A stretch of 11,379 bases of DNA, from contig CAMIIY010000031.1 in the NCBI GenBank assembly GCA_946221045.1, forward strand, positions 1 through 11,379. The letters run 5' to 3'. Below are positions 1 to 7,611 of the stretch, one piece after another; positions within the stretch are counted from its first letter, which is position 1; each line of letters begins with the position of its first letter. The notes below the pieces were generated by a model, which did no database searches, was not told the DNA's origin, and was given only the letters and a program-made list of their open reading frames with translations. Made by a program: the position numbers and the translations under genes. This stretch comes from an uncultured Oceanospirillaceae bacterium. Lineage in GTDB: Bacteria; Pseudomonadota; Gammaproteobacteria; Pseudomonadales; Balneatricaceae.

Positions 1-19
1 ATCTTTTATTGGTGGAAAT

Positions 20-1024
20 ATGCAGCGTTCGGTAAATGAATTTCTCAGTCCACGTCATATTGACGTACAGGAAATCAGCAAAACACGCGCCAAGGTGACT
101 CTGGAACCACTGGAACGTGGCTTTGGCCATACGCTGGGCAATGCGCTGCGTCGTATTTTGCTCTCCTCTATGCCGGGTTGTGCGGTAACCGGAGTTGAGA
201 TTGACGGCGTTTTGCATGAGTACAGCACAATTGAAGGGGTTCAGGAGGATGTCATTGAGATCCTGCTGAATCTGAAAGGTGTTGCAATCACTCTGTTTAA
301 TGGTGATCAGGCAACCCTGACTCTGAGCAAAACTGGCGCGGGTCCTGTTACCGCTGGTGATATTCAACTGAACCAAGATGTTGAAATTGCTAACCCGGAC
401 CACGTCATTGCTCACCTGAACGACGGTGCGAGCCTGAACATGCAGCTGACTGTTGAGCGTGGCCGTGGCTACGTGCCAGCGGATGCACGTCTGTCTGATG
501 AAGATGAAACTCGTGCCATTGGTCGTTTGCAACTGGACGCTACGTTCAGCCCGGTACGTCGTGTTTCCTACGTAGTAGAAAGCGCGCGTGTTGAGCAGCG
601 TACTGACCTGGACAAGTTGGTTATCGATATCGAATCCAACGGTACTATCGACCCAGAAGAAGCGATTCGTCGCGCAGCCACCATTCTGCAGCAGCAGTTG
701 GTTGTGTTTGTTGATCTGGAAGATGGTGCTGACCAGGCTAAAGATGAACCAGCAGAGCCGGAAATTGATCCGATTCTGTTGCGTCCGGTAGACGATCTGG
801 AGCTGACTGTTCGTTCCGCCAACTGTCTGAAAGCAGAGCAGATCTACTACATTGGTGATCTGATTCAGCGTACAGAGGTTGAACTGCTGAAAACTCCGAA
901 CCTGGGTAAAAAGTCGCTGACCGAGATCAAAGACGTGCTGGCTTCCAAAGGCCTGTCCTTGGGCATGCGTCTAGAAAACTGGCCGCCGGCTAGCCTGAAG
1001 AACGACGATAAAGTTGCTTCTTAA
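20..1024 (+). CDS. rpoA: DNA-directed RNA polymerase subunit alpha
   Basis: Alpha subunit of RNA polymerase, 334 aa (E. coli 329). It dimerises to scaffold beta and beta', and its C-terminal domain contacts UP elements and activators. The N-terminal assembly domain covers about residues 1-235 and includes the conserved stretch [16 protein letters not shown]. An acidic linker follows at about 236-250. The C-terminal domain contains RSANCLKAE starting at Arg265, the same number as the key DNA-contacting arginine of E. coli, then a helix-hairpin-helix-like segment ending in LENWPP. The start at 20 is preceded by a GGTGGA ribosome-binding site. The gene is 39 bases upstream of rplQ, the usual end of the alpha operon; rpsD would be expected just before the window. 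Complete and ordinary. Confidence 0.99.
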   Translation: MQRSVNEFLSPRHIDVQEISKTRAKVTLEPLERGFGHTLGNALRRILLSSMPGCAVTGVEIDGVLHEYSTIEGVQEDVIEILLNLKGVAITLFNGDQATLTLSKTGAGPVTAGDIQLNQDVEIANPDHVIAHLNDGASLNMQLTVERGRGYVPADARLSDEDETRAIGRLQLDATFSPVRRVSYVVESARVEQRTDLDKLVIDIESNGTIDPEEAIRRAATILQQQLVVFVDLEDGADQAKDEPAEPEIDPILLRPVDDLELTVRSANCLKAEQIYYIGDLIQRTEVELLKTPNLGKKSLTEIKDVLASKGLSLGMRLENWPPASLKNDDKVAS

Positions 1025-1033
1025 TTCGGGCAT

Positions 1034-1051
1034 CTAAACTGATAAGTTTGG
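1034..1051 (+). other. Small hairpin in the rpoA-rplQ spacer
   Basis: CTAAACT (1034-1040) can pair with AGTTTGG (1045-1051) across a GATA tetraloop, including one G-U pair. It lies between the rpoA stop and the rplQ ribosome-binding site (AGGGA, about 1053-1057). It lacks a T-run, so it is not a terminator. It could be an mRNA stability or translation-spacing element, or chance. The structure is seen; any role is inference. Confidence 0.3.
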
Positions 1052-1063
1052 TAGGGATTTAAC

Positions 1064-1453
1064 ATGCGTCATCGTAATTCTGGTCGTCATTTCAGCCGTA
1101 CCAGTGCGCACCGCAAAGCGATGTTCAAGAACATGGCAGTTTCTCTGTTTGAGCACGAGTTGATTCGTACAACTCTGCCTAAAGCAAAAGAACTGCGTCG
1201 CTATGCAGAGCCGCTGATCACGCTGGCTAAGAACGACACTGTTGCAAACCGTCGTCTGGCGTTTGCTCGTACTGGCAGCAAGCAAGCTGTTGGTAAACTG
1301 TTCAACGAACTGGGTCCACGTTATGGCACCCGTCCTGGTGGTTACCTGCGCATCTTGAAGTGCGGTTTCCGTCCAGGTGACAACGCGCCAATGGCGTACG
1401 TTGAACTGGTTGATCGTCCTGCAGGTCTTGCTGCTGACGAATCCGAAGATTAA
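1064..1453 (+). CDS. rplQ: 50S ribosomal protein L17
   Basis: Large-subunit ribosomal protein L17, 129 aa (E. coli 127), a structural component of the 50S subunit. The N-terminus [20 protein letters not shown] is the highly conserved family signature. The middle contains [19 protein letters not shown] and the C-terminal half carries [21 protein letters not shown] short acidic tail (ADESED) follows. The start is supported by AGGGA seven bases upstream. It is the last gene of the alpha operon, after rpoA, and is followed by a strong terminator. Nothing unusual. Confidence 0.99.
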   Translation: MRHRNSGRHFSRTSAHRKAMFKNMAVSLFEHELIRTTLPKAKELRRYAEPLITLAKNDTVANRRLAFARTGSKQAVGKLFNELGPRYGTRPGGYLRILKCGFRPGDNAPMAYVELVDRPAGLAADESED

Positions 1454-1468
1454 GTTTTCTTGATCATC

Positions 1469-1499
1469 AAAAACCCGGCCTTGTGCCGGGTTTTTTTTT
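1469..1499 (+). terminator. Intrinsic terminator of the rpoA-rplQ operon
   Basis: CCCGGC (1474-1479) and GCCGGG (1485-1490) form a perfect six-pair GC stem with a five-base loop CTTGT. Nine T residues follow at 1491-1499. The stem is preceded by five A residues (1469-1473), which extend pairing with the T-run and could let it work in both directions. It lies 15 bases after the rplQ stop and isolates the ribosomal operon from the following gene. Confidence 0.95.
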
Positions 1500-1649
1500 G
1501 TGCATATACAAAGTTTTTTATAAAGTTGTTTGAATCTATTTTTCCGCGCTCCAATCACTGCTAGTTGATTGATTTTTCATCCTGCATTATTCTTCCAATT
1601 TTAATAAAATCAGCTTTGCTGAGTTAAATGTTAAGTGGAAGATTTAAAG

Positions 1650-2678
1650 ATGTTTAATACGGCAATTATGATTAATGACGCAGACTCTCCTGAAGTCCCT
1701 GTAAGGCTTCTGGAGAATTTTGAACCAATCAAGTTCCCGGTCCCTTCCCCTCACTTTGCATATGTCCGAAAACTTCGTCGGAACTCTGGGCTGACTTCAG
1801 TTCGTTGGTTTGATAAAGACACATTATTTATTGGTGATTTTGCTGCAAAATCTGTTTATTTGGTCAAGCCGTATGCAGATACACCGGTTATAAAAAAAAT
1901 ATCAACGCCCGATGGTCATGGTGTTCCAACAGAAACAGATCTCATGGATATTCGTGCGAATAGTATGGTCTTGACTAATTTCTATACTGGTGAAGTAGCC
2001 TTTTATGATGTGGGGCCTGACTGTTTGTCTTTTTCTCACACAATCATGCCTCCATCAAAACTAAATAAGCAAAAGGGTCTCCTTTCTAAATTGTTTGGCA
2101 AATCTAAAGATAAGCCAATAAAAGGTCGTAAAATTCATGGCGCTGTTTTTGTCCCGGGATACGAGAACCTTTTGTGGAGCTCATTTTGCGACTCTCGGGA
2201 TAAAGGTGTCGAAATTACAAAGTTAGATGGCAGTCAAGTTCACTCATTGCCTCTTCCTGAGCAAGCACAGGATGTAGCGTTTATTGAATGCTATGGTGAA
2301 ACCTATGCTATACAAGCTGCACGCACAGATCATATCTCTGTTAAAGCGCCAAACGAGAAATCTATTTACGTAACGATGTTTGTTTATCGCCTTCCTTCTG
2401 ATCTAGAAAAAACACCACCTGAGCTTATCCTAACGAGGTATTTTTCTGGCCATGTAGATGCTATTAAAGCTTACAAAGGGGCAGTGTATGCTGCAAATCA
2501 GCATGATAGTTGCGTAGATGAATTTTTTTATGATCCTTTGCAAAATGAATTAACGCTCAATCGGAGGTTTACAGGCTTCGATATGCCGCATGGGCTTGAT
2601 GTTAGTCCTGATGGTAAAGTTGCTGTAACCAATTATGGGCCTGACAATGATTTAAGAATTTTTCAATTAGATCGCTAG
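1650..2678 (+). CDS. Uncharacterised six-bladed beta-propeller-like protein
   Basis: I do not recognise this 342-aa protein as a named family. Its sequence shows six repeats of a beta-sheet pattern (hydrophobic strand, turn, LFIGDF- or VLTNFY-like strand, then a strand ending V-x-x-Y/F), at about residues 47-73, 98-121, 161-192, 207-247, 268-295 and 312-340. This fits a six-bladed propeller; the last blade (HGLDVSPDGKVAVTNYG) resembles NHL, SMP-30 or PAL-type blades. Blade-entry histidines occur at about 163, 268 and 314. There is no signal peptide or membrane segment, so it is probably cytoplasmic. A Lys-rich insertion lies at about 137-161. I chose ATG 1650 because GGAAG sits eight bases upstream; an in-frame GTG at 1635 would add five residues. 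The gene is monocistronic, between the rplQ terminator and convergent uvrA, and is clearly more AT-rich than its neighbours, suggesting acquisition. Function unknown: enzyme or protein-binding platform. Confidence 0.8.
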   Translation: MFNTAIMINDADSPEVPVRLLENFEPIKFPVPSPHFAYVRKLRRNSGLTSVRWFDKDTLFIGDFAAKSVYLVKPYADTPVIKKISTPDGHGVPTETDLMDIRANSMVLTNFYTGEVAFYDVGPDCLSFSHTIMPPSKLNKQKGLLSKLFGKSKDKPIKGRKIHGAVFVPGYENLLWSSFCDSRDKGVEITKLDGSQVHSLPLPEQAQDVAFIECYGETYAIQAARTDHISVKAPNEKSIYVTMFVYRLPSDLEKTPPELILTRYFSGHVDAIKAYKGAVYAANQHDSCVDEFFYDPLQNELTLNRRFTGFDMPHGLDVSPDGKVAVTNYGPDNDLRIFQLDR

Positions 2679-2692
2679 TTTTATGTCTCGAA

Positions 2693-2719
2693 TAGCGTTC
2701 ATTTCATAACAATGCGCTA
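2693..2719. other. Imperfect hairpin between convergent genes
   Basis: TAGCG (2693-2697) pairs with CGCTA (2715-2719), and CATT (2700-2703) pairs with AATG (2711-2714). A two-base TT bulge and a seven-base loop complete it. It lies in the 72-base gap between the ends of the propeller gene and uvrA. There is no T-run directly after it on either strand, so it is at best a weak bidirectional terminator or an mRNA 3'-end stabiliser. Confidence 0.3.
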
Positions 2720-2750
2720 CCTAATACCACGCTATGCAACTCTGTAGTTT

Positions 2751-5597
2751 TTATCTTTCTTTTTTTTGTGTAGTTGGTGGTAGCATCGGCTTAAGAAACC
2801 GTCCGGTATGTGATGCGGGATTATCCGCCACCTGTTCCGGGGTTCCTTCGGCGATGATCTGGCCGCCTTTTACGCCGCCTTCCGGTCCGAGATCGACAAT
2901 CCAGTCTGCGGTTTTGATGACATCCAGATTGTGTTCAATCACCACGATGGTGTTGCCGTGATCACGCAGTCGGTTGAGGACGGTGAGCAGTTGCTGGATA
3001 TCATGGAAGTGCAGGCCGGTAGTCGGCTCATCCAGTATGTACAGGGTTTTACCGGTGTCGCGTTTGGAAAGCTCTTTGGCCAGTTTTACTCGTTGGGCTT
3101 CACCGCCTGAGAGGGTGGTGGCTGCCTGTCCGAGTCGGATATAGGACAGGCCTACATCAATCAGGGTCTGCAGACGGCGTGCCAGTGCCGGGATTGCATC
3201 AAAGAATACGCGGGCATCTTCAACGGTCAGTTCCAGCACTTCATGAATGTTTTTGCCCTTGTATTTCACTTCCAGGGTTTCACGGTTGTAGCGTTTACCT
3301 TTGCAGACATCACAGGGCACATAGATGTCCGGCAGGAAGTGCATCTCTACCTTGATCACGCCATCGCCCTGACAGGCTTCGCAACGGCCGCCCTTGACGT
3401 TGAAGCTGAAACGGCCCGGTTTGTAGCCGCGGGCGCGGGCTTCCTGGGTGCCGGAAAACAGCTCACGTACCGGCGTGAAGATACCTGTATAGGTGGCCGG
3501 ATTCGATCTGGGCGTTCGCCCGATGGGGCTCTGATCGATATCGATAACTTTATCGAAGTGCTCCAGTCCCTTGATCGCCCGGTAGGGGGCGGCATCGAGT
3601 GTGGTGGCATGGTTCAGTGCGGTGGCTGCAACCGGATAGAGGGTGTTGTTAATCAGGGTGGATTTACCAGAACCGGATACGCCGGTAATACAGGTAAACA
3701 GGCCGACGGGCAGGGAAAGATCCACCTGCTGCAGGTTGTTGCCTGTGGCACCTTGTAGCTGGAGTTGTTTTTTATTGTCGGGTTTATGTCGCTGCTTGGG
3801 TACTTCAATGGCGAGTGTGCCTTTGAGGTATTGTCCTGTAACAGAGTCAGGTGCTGTCATGATGTCCTGGGGTGTTCCTGCAGCGATAACTTCACCGCCA
3901 TGTACACCGGCACCGGGGCCAATATCCACCAGAAAATCTGCCATGCGAATGGCGTCTTCATCATGCTCAACCACGATAACGGTATTACCCAGATCACGCA
4001 GGTGGATGAGTGTTTTAAGCAGCCGTTCGTTGTCGCGCTGGTGCAGACCAATTGAGGGTTCGTCGAGAATGTACATCACGCCGACCAGTCCCGCGCCAAT
4101 CTGGCTGGCCAGACGAATGCGCTGGGCTTCCCCGCCAGAAAGGGTATCGGCATTGCGATCCAGCGACAGGTAATCCAGACCGACATTGACCAGAAAGGAA
4201 AGGCGCTCACGGATCTCTTTCAGGATCTTCTCTGCAATCGCGCCCTGTTTTCCGGGCAGGTGAAGCTGATCAAAATAGGCCAGACTCTCGCCAATCGGCA
4301 GCGTTACCAGATCGGGCAGGCTGCGATTGTCGATGTACACATGTCTGGCGTCACGGCGTAAGCGGCTGCCCTCGCAGCTTGGACAGGCCTGAATGTTAAG
4401 GTATTTGGCAAGGTCTTCCCGTACAGCGTCTGATTCGGTCTCTTTAAATCGGCGCTCCAGGTTGTTCAAGATCCCTTCGAAGGGATGCGCTTTGCTGATG
4501 ATATCGCCGCGATCATTCAGGTAGCGGAATGGGATGGTTTCTTTTCCGCTGCCCTGCAGGATGACGGCCTGATGTGCCGGTTTTAGATCGCAAAACGGTG
4601 TGTCGATATCAAACTGGTAATGCTCGGCCAGCGCTTTAAGTTGCTGGAAATAATAGAGGTTGCGTCGGTCCCAGCCACGAATCGCGCCTTCTGACAGCGT
4701 CAGGCTAGGGTCAGCCACCAGTTTTTTGGCATCAAAAAACTGTTTAACACCCAGACCGTCGCAACTGCTGCAGGCGCCATGCGGGTTATTGAATGAGAAT
4801 AAACGGGGTTCGAGTTCCTGAATACTGTGACCGCACTGTGGGCAGGCAAAGCGGGATGAAAACACCAGCTCATCGCGCTGCTCATCCATGTAGGCAATGC
4901 GTGCTACACCGTCACTTAACTGCAGGGCGGTCTCAAACGATTCAGCCAGGCGATTCTGCAGATCGGAGCGTACCTTAAAGCGGTCAATGACCACCTCAAT
5001 GTCATGTTTTTTGTTTTTATCCAGTTCTGGCGCACTGTCCAGGTCTACCACGATGCCATCGATACGGGCGCGGATGTAACCCTCTGCACGCAAGTTGCTG
5101 ATGGTATGTAAGTGCTCACCTTTACGACCCTGAATCACCGGGGCCAGCAGCATCAGTTTGCTGCCTTCTTCCAGTGCCAGCACCTGATCGACCATCTGGC
5201 TGATGGTTTGCGCTGCCAGTGGCAGGTTGTGTTCAGGACAGCGAGGCTCACCTGCGCGGGCAAACAACAGGCGCAGGTAATCATAAATCTCGGTAATGGT
5301 GCCCACGGTTGAACGTGGATTATGCGAGGTGGATTTCTGTTCTATTGAGATGGCCGGAGAGAGACCTTCGATATGGTCCACGTCCGGTTTTTCCATCATC
5401 GACAGGAACTGGCGCGCATAGGTGGAGAGTGATTCGACATAACGACGTTGCCCCTCTGCGTAAAGGGTGTCGAAGGCGAGTGAAGATTTACCGGAGCCGG
5501 ATAATCCTGTGATAACGACCAGCTTGTCCCGCGGGATATCCAGATCGATATTTTTAAGATTATGGGTACGGGCACCCCTGACTAGAATCTTTTCCAT
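2751..5597 (-). CDS. uvrA: UvrABC excinuclease subunit A
   Basis: DNA-damage sensor of nucleotide excision repair. The UvrA dimer finds bulky lesions with UvrB and uses ATP for loading. At 948 aa it is close to the usual 940. Both ABC modules are intact: Walker A GLSGSGKS at 31-38 and GVSGSGKS at 639-646; signature LSGGEAQR at 486-493 and 829-836; Walker B ILDEP with Asp512/Glu513 and Asp856/Glu857. Zinc-binding cysteines are present at 252, 255, 276 and 279 and at 739, 742, 762 and 765, the latter in the DNA-binding C-terminal module. The start at 5597 gives the normal [17 protein letters not shown]-terminus but lacks a strong ribosome-binding site. It is divergent from ssb, as in enterics, yet I see no good LexA box in the shared region. 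Confidence 0.99.
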   Translation of the reverse strand: MEKILVRGARTHNLKNIDLDIPRDKLVVITGLSGSGKSSLAFDTLYAEGQRRYVESLSTYARQFLSMMEKPDVDHIEGLSPAISIEQKSTSHNPRSTVGTITEIYDYLRLLFARAGEPRCPEHNLPLAAQTISQMVDQVLALEEGSKLMLLAPVIQGRKGEHLHTISNLRAEGYIRARIDGIVVDLDSAPELDKNKKHDIEVVIDRFKVRSDLQNRLAESFETALQLSDGVARIAYMDEQRDELVFSSRFACPQCGHSIQELEPRLFSFNNPHGACSSCDGLGVKQFFDAKKLVADPSLTLSEGAIRGWDRRNLYYFQQLKALAEHYQFDIDTPFCDLKPAHQAVILQGSGKETIPFRYLNDRGDIISKAHPFEGILNNLERRFKETESDAVREDLAKYLNIQACPSCEGSRLRRDARHVYIDNRSLPDLVTLPIGESLAYFDQLHLPGKQGAIAEKILKEIRERLSFLVNVGLDYLSLDRNADTLSGGEAQRIRLASQIGAGLVGVMYILDEPSIGLHQRDNERLLKTLIHLRDLGNTVIVVEHDEDAIRMADFLVDIGPGAGVHGGEVIAAGTPQDIMTAPDSVTGQYLKGTLAIEVPKQRHKPDNKKQLQLQGATGNNLQQVDLSLPVGLFTCITGVSGSGKSTLINNTLYPVAATALNHATTLDAAPYRAIKGLEHFDKVIDIDQSPIGRTPRSNPATYTGIFTPVRELFSGTQEARARGYKPGRFSFNVKGGRCEACQGDGVIKVEMHFLPDIYVPCDVCKGKRYNRETLEVKYKGKNIHEVLELTVEDARVFFDAIPALARRLQTLIDVGLSYIRLGQAATTLSGGEAQRVKLAKELSKRDTGKTLYILDEPTTGLHFHDIQQLLTVLNRLRDHGNTIVVIEHNLDVIKTADWIVDLGPEGGVKGGQIIAEGTPEQVADNPASHTGRFLKPMLPPTTQKKER

Positions 5598-5626
5598 GTG
5601 CGCACTCAGTGGGCCAAAAACGTACC

Positions 5627-5632
5627 ATTATA
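5627..5632 (-). promoter_or_regulatory. Candidate -10 element for uvrA
   Basis: Read on the minus strand, this is a perfect TATAAT about 30 bases upstream of the uvrA ATG, leaving a leader of roughly 23 bases. The corresponding -35 position (TTCTGC or TCTGCC) is a poor match. The nearby TTGACG is 24 bases from the -10, too far for a standard sigma-70 promoter. The -10 is seen; its use is inference. Confidence 0.4.
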
Positions 5633-5754
5633 AATTGCTTTGTACCTCGGCAGAACCGTCAAATTTGGTGGGATAGCCTCAGGTCGCATGGTAAGCTATG
5701 TGGTTAATACAAACGGCCTGTAGAGTCGTTGTTTCACGAATAATGGAGAGAGTC

Positions 5755-6255
5755 ATGGCGCGTGGCGTAAACAAAGTGATTCTGGTGGGTAACCTTGGTG
5801 GTGATCCCGAAGTAAGGTATATGCCAAGCGGCAATGCGGTCACCAATGTCACCCTGGCGACATCTGAGTCCTGGAAAGACAAACAAACCGGTCAGATGCA
5901 GGATCGTACCGAATGGCACCGCGTGGTGTTTTTTAATCGTCTGGCGGAAGTGGCCGGCGAATACCTGCGTAAAGGCAGCAAGGTTTATGTAGAGGGCTCG
6001 TTGCGTACCCGTAAGTGGCAGGATCAAAGCGGCCAGGATCGCTACACCACAGAAATTGTTGCCAGTGATATGCAGATGCTGGACAGCCGTGGTGGAGAAA
6101 GCGGTGGTTTCTCGGGTGGTAACTATCCTCAACAGGGGCAGCCACAGCAGTCTTCACGTCCGGCTCCGACTCAGGCACCTTCTCAGCCGCAGTCTTCTGC
6201 TCCGGCCGCACCGCCGCCAGGGTTTGATGACTTTGATGATGATATCCCCTTCTGA
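5755..6255 (+). CDS. ssb: Single-stranded DNA-binding protein
   Basis: SSB, 166 aa, binds single-stranded DNA as a tetramer and recruits replication, repair and recombination enzymes. The OB fold covers residues 1-110, starting [20 protein letters not shown]. The aromatic DNA-stacking residues Trp40, Trp54, Phe60 and Trp88 fall at the E. coli positions. A Gly/Gln/Pro/Ser-rich disordered linker covers about 112-154, and the acidic partner-binding tip ends DDDIPF. I chose ATG 5755 because GGAGAG lies five bases upstream and the protein then matches the family start; an in-frame ATG at 5698 would add 19 non-conserved residues. It is divergent from uvrA, and an SDR-like gene follows after four bases. 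Confidence 0.98.
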   Translation: MARGVNKVILVGNLGGDPEVRYMPSGNAVTNVTLATSESWKDKQTGQMQDRTEWHRVVFFNRLAEVAGEYLRKGSKVYVEGSLRTRKWQDQSGQDRYTTEIVASDMQMLDSRGGESGGFSGGNYPQQGQPQQSSRPAPTQAPSQPQSSAPAAPPPGFDDFDDDIPF

Positions 6256-6259
6256 ATGA

Positions 6260-7189
6260 ATGGATCTGGGGCAGTTGCTAACGCCAGCTAAGGTGCTGGT
6301 TACAGGTGCCAGCGGTCAGGCTGGTGCTGCTGTGTGCCAGCAACTCGCCGATGATCCGTTTTTCGAGCTGGTGCCGCTATCGAGGCAGCAGCTTGATATC
6401 ACTTCACCCGAGGCGGTTGGTGCAGCGCTGCAGGAACATCAGCCTTCCTTCGTGGTCAACTGTGCAGGAATTACCCGTTTCAGCAGTTTGGATGATGTAT
6501 CTCGTCGTGCTTATGCTGTGAATGCAGATGGCACTGGTCATCTGGCAAGCGCCTGCCAGGCACTTCAGATTCCTTTGCTGCACCTCTCGTCAGATGCTGT
6601 TTTCGATAATCACTATGCAAGTGGTTATACCGAACAGGATGAGGTTGCGCCTCAGGGGGTGTATGGCGAAAGTTTCTGGCAGGGTGAAGAGCGGGTGCGT
6701 GCATCGCTTGAACAGCACATTATCTTGCGTGTCAGTTGGCTCTTCAGTGCCTGTGGCAATAATTTTCTGACCCAAACCGTCAAGGCCGCACGGACGGAAG
6801 AATCGTTGGAAGCGTTTAGTGATCATATCGGATGTCCAACATCGGCCCGGGATGTGGCGAGAGTGGTGTCCGCGATTATTAAACAGATTTCCAATGGTGC
6901 TCAGGCCTGGGGTACTTACCACTATTGTGGTGCCGAGATCATCAGCAGCTATGATTTCTGTAAAGAGATTCTGATTGCTGCCAGCGAATATGAGAACTTT
7001 AAAGTCGAAAAGCTGATCGCGCTATTGGCCGATGAGGATCAGCAGGAAGACAGCCTGCCCGGCAGTTCGGTGTTAATCTGTAAGAAGGTGCTCAATATTT
7101 TCGGTATCCGACAACGCCCCTGGCGACAGGAGCTGAAGTCGGAGATGCGAGCGCTGTATCAGCTTTATCAGGGTGGTACTCAGCCCTGA
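6260..7189 (+). CDS. RmlD-like extended SDR protein lacking the catalytic lysine
   Basis: 309 aa, similar in layout to dTDP-4-dehydrorhamnose reductase (RmlD) and related sugar-nucleotide-binding SDR proteins. An N-terminal Rossmann fold has the NAD(P)-binding GASGQAG at 16-22. The family stretch LSSDAVFD is at 109-116, SWLFSACGNNF at 159-169, GCPTSARDVA at 191-200 and GTYHYCG at 218-224. The active-site tyrosine is present (Tyr135), but the YxxxK lysine is replaced by Phe139 (YGESFWQGE instead of YGxTKxxGE). It may therefore be a weak or non-catalytic binding protein, as in MAT2B-type relatives. No other rhamnose genes are nearby, so a true rhamnose role is unlikely. It starts four bases after ssb without a visible ribosome-binding site, suggesting translational coupling, and its 3' end overlaps the opposing SirB-family gene by 10 bases. 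Confidence 0.85.
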   Translation: MDLGQLLTPAKVLVTGASGQAGAAVCQQLADDPFFELVPLSRQQLDITSPEAVGAALQEHQPSFVVNCAGITRFSSLDDVSRRAYAVNADGTGHLASACQALQIPLLHLSSDAVFDNHYASGYTEQDEVAPQGVYGESFWQGEERVRASLEQHIILRVSWLFSACGNNFLTQTVKAARTEESLEAFSDHIGCPTSARDVARVVSAIIKQISNGAQAWGTYHYCGAEIISSYDFCKEILIAASEYENFKVEKLIALLADEDQQEDSLPGSSVLICKKVLNIFGIRQRPWRQELKSEMRALYQLYQGGTQP

Positions 7190-7560
7190 AATGGCAGGGG
7201 TGAATGCTGCACGGCGACCGCCACTATATACGCGAAGCACAGAAGTGAAGCGCTGGCAGAAACAGTGATGCCGGTGCGGGTTGTGGCTTTTTTCAGCGTC
7301 CACATGCCTAACATGATATAGACCAGCAGGAGCAGAAGTTTGGTGGTTAGCCAGGCATCCACAAACGGGTACTGCTGGATCAGTATAGTGAGACCGAACG
7401 CGCTTAAAAGCAGGATGGTGTCGTTGATGTGAGGCAGGATGCGTAACCATTTTGGCAAGCGCTGCTGCGGATTAAGCCAATGCAAACCGGCCCGCAGGAT
7501 AAACAGGGTCAAGCTAATGGCGACGGTTGTCATGTGCAGGTGTTTGATAAGTGGATACAT
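7180..7560 (-). CDS. SirB-family small membrane protein
   Basis: 126 aa, matching the SirB2/YchQ family in length and form; the family is named for up-regulation of invasion gene expression in Salmonella, but its biochemical role is unknown. Four hydrophobic segments are visible at about residues 11-28, 45-62, 72-89 and 98-117, so it should be an inner-membrane protein. The N-terminus YPLIKHLHM and the segment LPHINDTILLLSAF are characteristic, with His7, His9 and His44. The ATG at 7560 lacks a clear ribosome-binding site; Met10 is a less likely start. It is divergent from moaA across 51 bases. In E. coli the homologue sits near prfA-kdsA, so this location differs. Confidence 0.85.
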   Translation of the reverse strand: MYPLIKHLHMTTVAISLTLFILRAGLHWLNPQQRLPKWLRILPHINDTILLLSAFGLTILIQQYPFVDAWLTTKLLLLLVYIMLGMWTLKKATTRTGITVSASASLLCFAYIVAVAVQHSPLPFQG

Positions 7561-7611
7561 GCCGGTGGTTACCGTATCAATTGAATAAGCGTCCGATAGT
7601 AACTGTGAGTT

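Noticed and set aside
1034..1558. A 174-codon open frame on the minus strand across rplQ
   Set aside because: It lies antisense to the highly conserved rplQ and the terminator; its translation looks like no protein family and is a by-product of rplQ codon bias.
1565..1610. Possible promoter for the propeller gene (TTGATT near 1565 or 1569, TAAAAT at 1605-1610)
   Set aside because: The spacings (over 30 bases) are wrong and the region is AT-rich, so such hexamers arise by chance. A promoter is expected in 1500-1649 but I cannot place it.
3243..3758. A 171-codon plus-strand open frame inside uvrA, and another at 3643-4173
   Set aside because: Both are antisense to conserved UvrA domains with intact motifs; there are no ribosome-binding sites or recognisable families.
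5698..5754. Upstream ATG at 5698 as the ssb start
   Set aside because: The extra 19 residues do not resemble any SSB, while ATG 5755 has a good ribosome-binding site and the conserved N-terminus.
5734..6132. Minus-strand open frames over ssb
   Set aside because: Antisense to the SSB OB fold, with low-complexity shadow composition and no start signal.
7184..7199. CCCTG/CAGGG hairpin at the overlap of the SDR and SirB-family genes as a shared terminator
   Set aside because: Only five pairs, no T-run on either strand, and it lies inside coding sequence.
7561..7611. A molybdenum-cofactor riboswitch upstream of moaA
   Set aside because: The gap to the divergent SirB-family gene is only 51 bases, too short for that aptamer, and no matching helices are visible.
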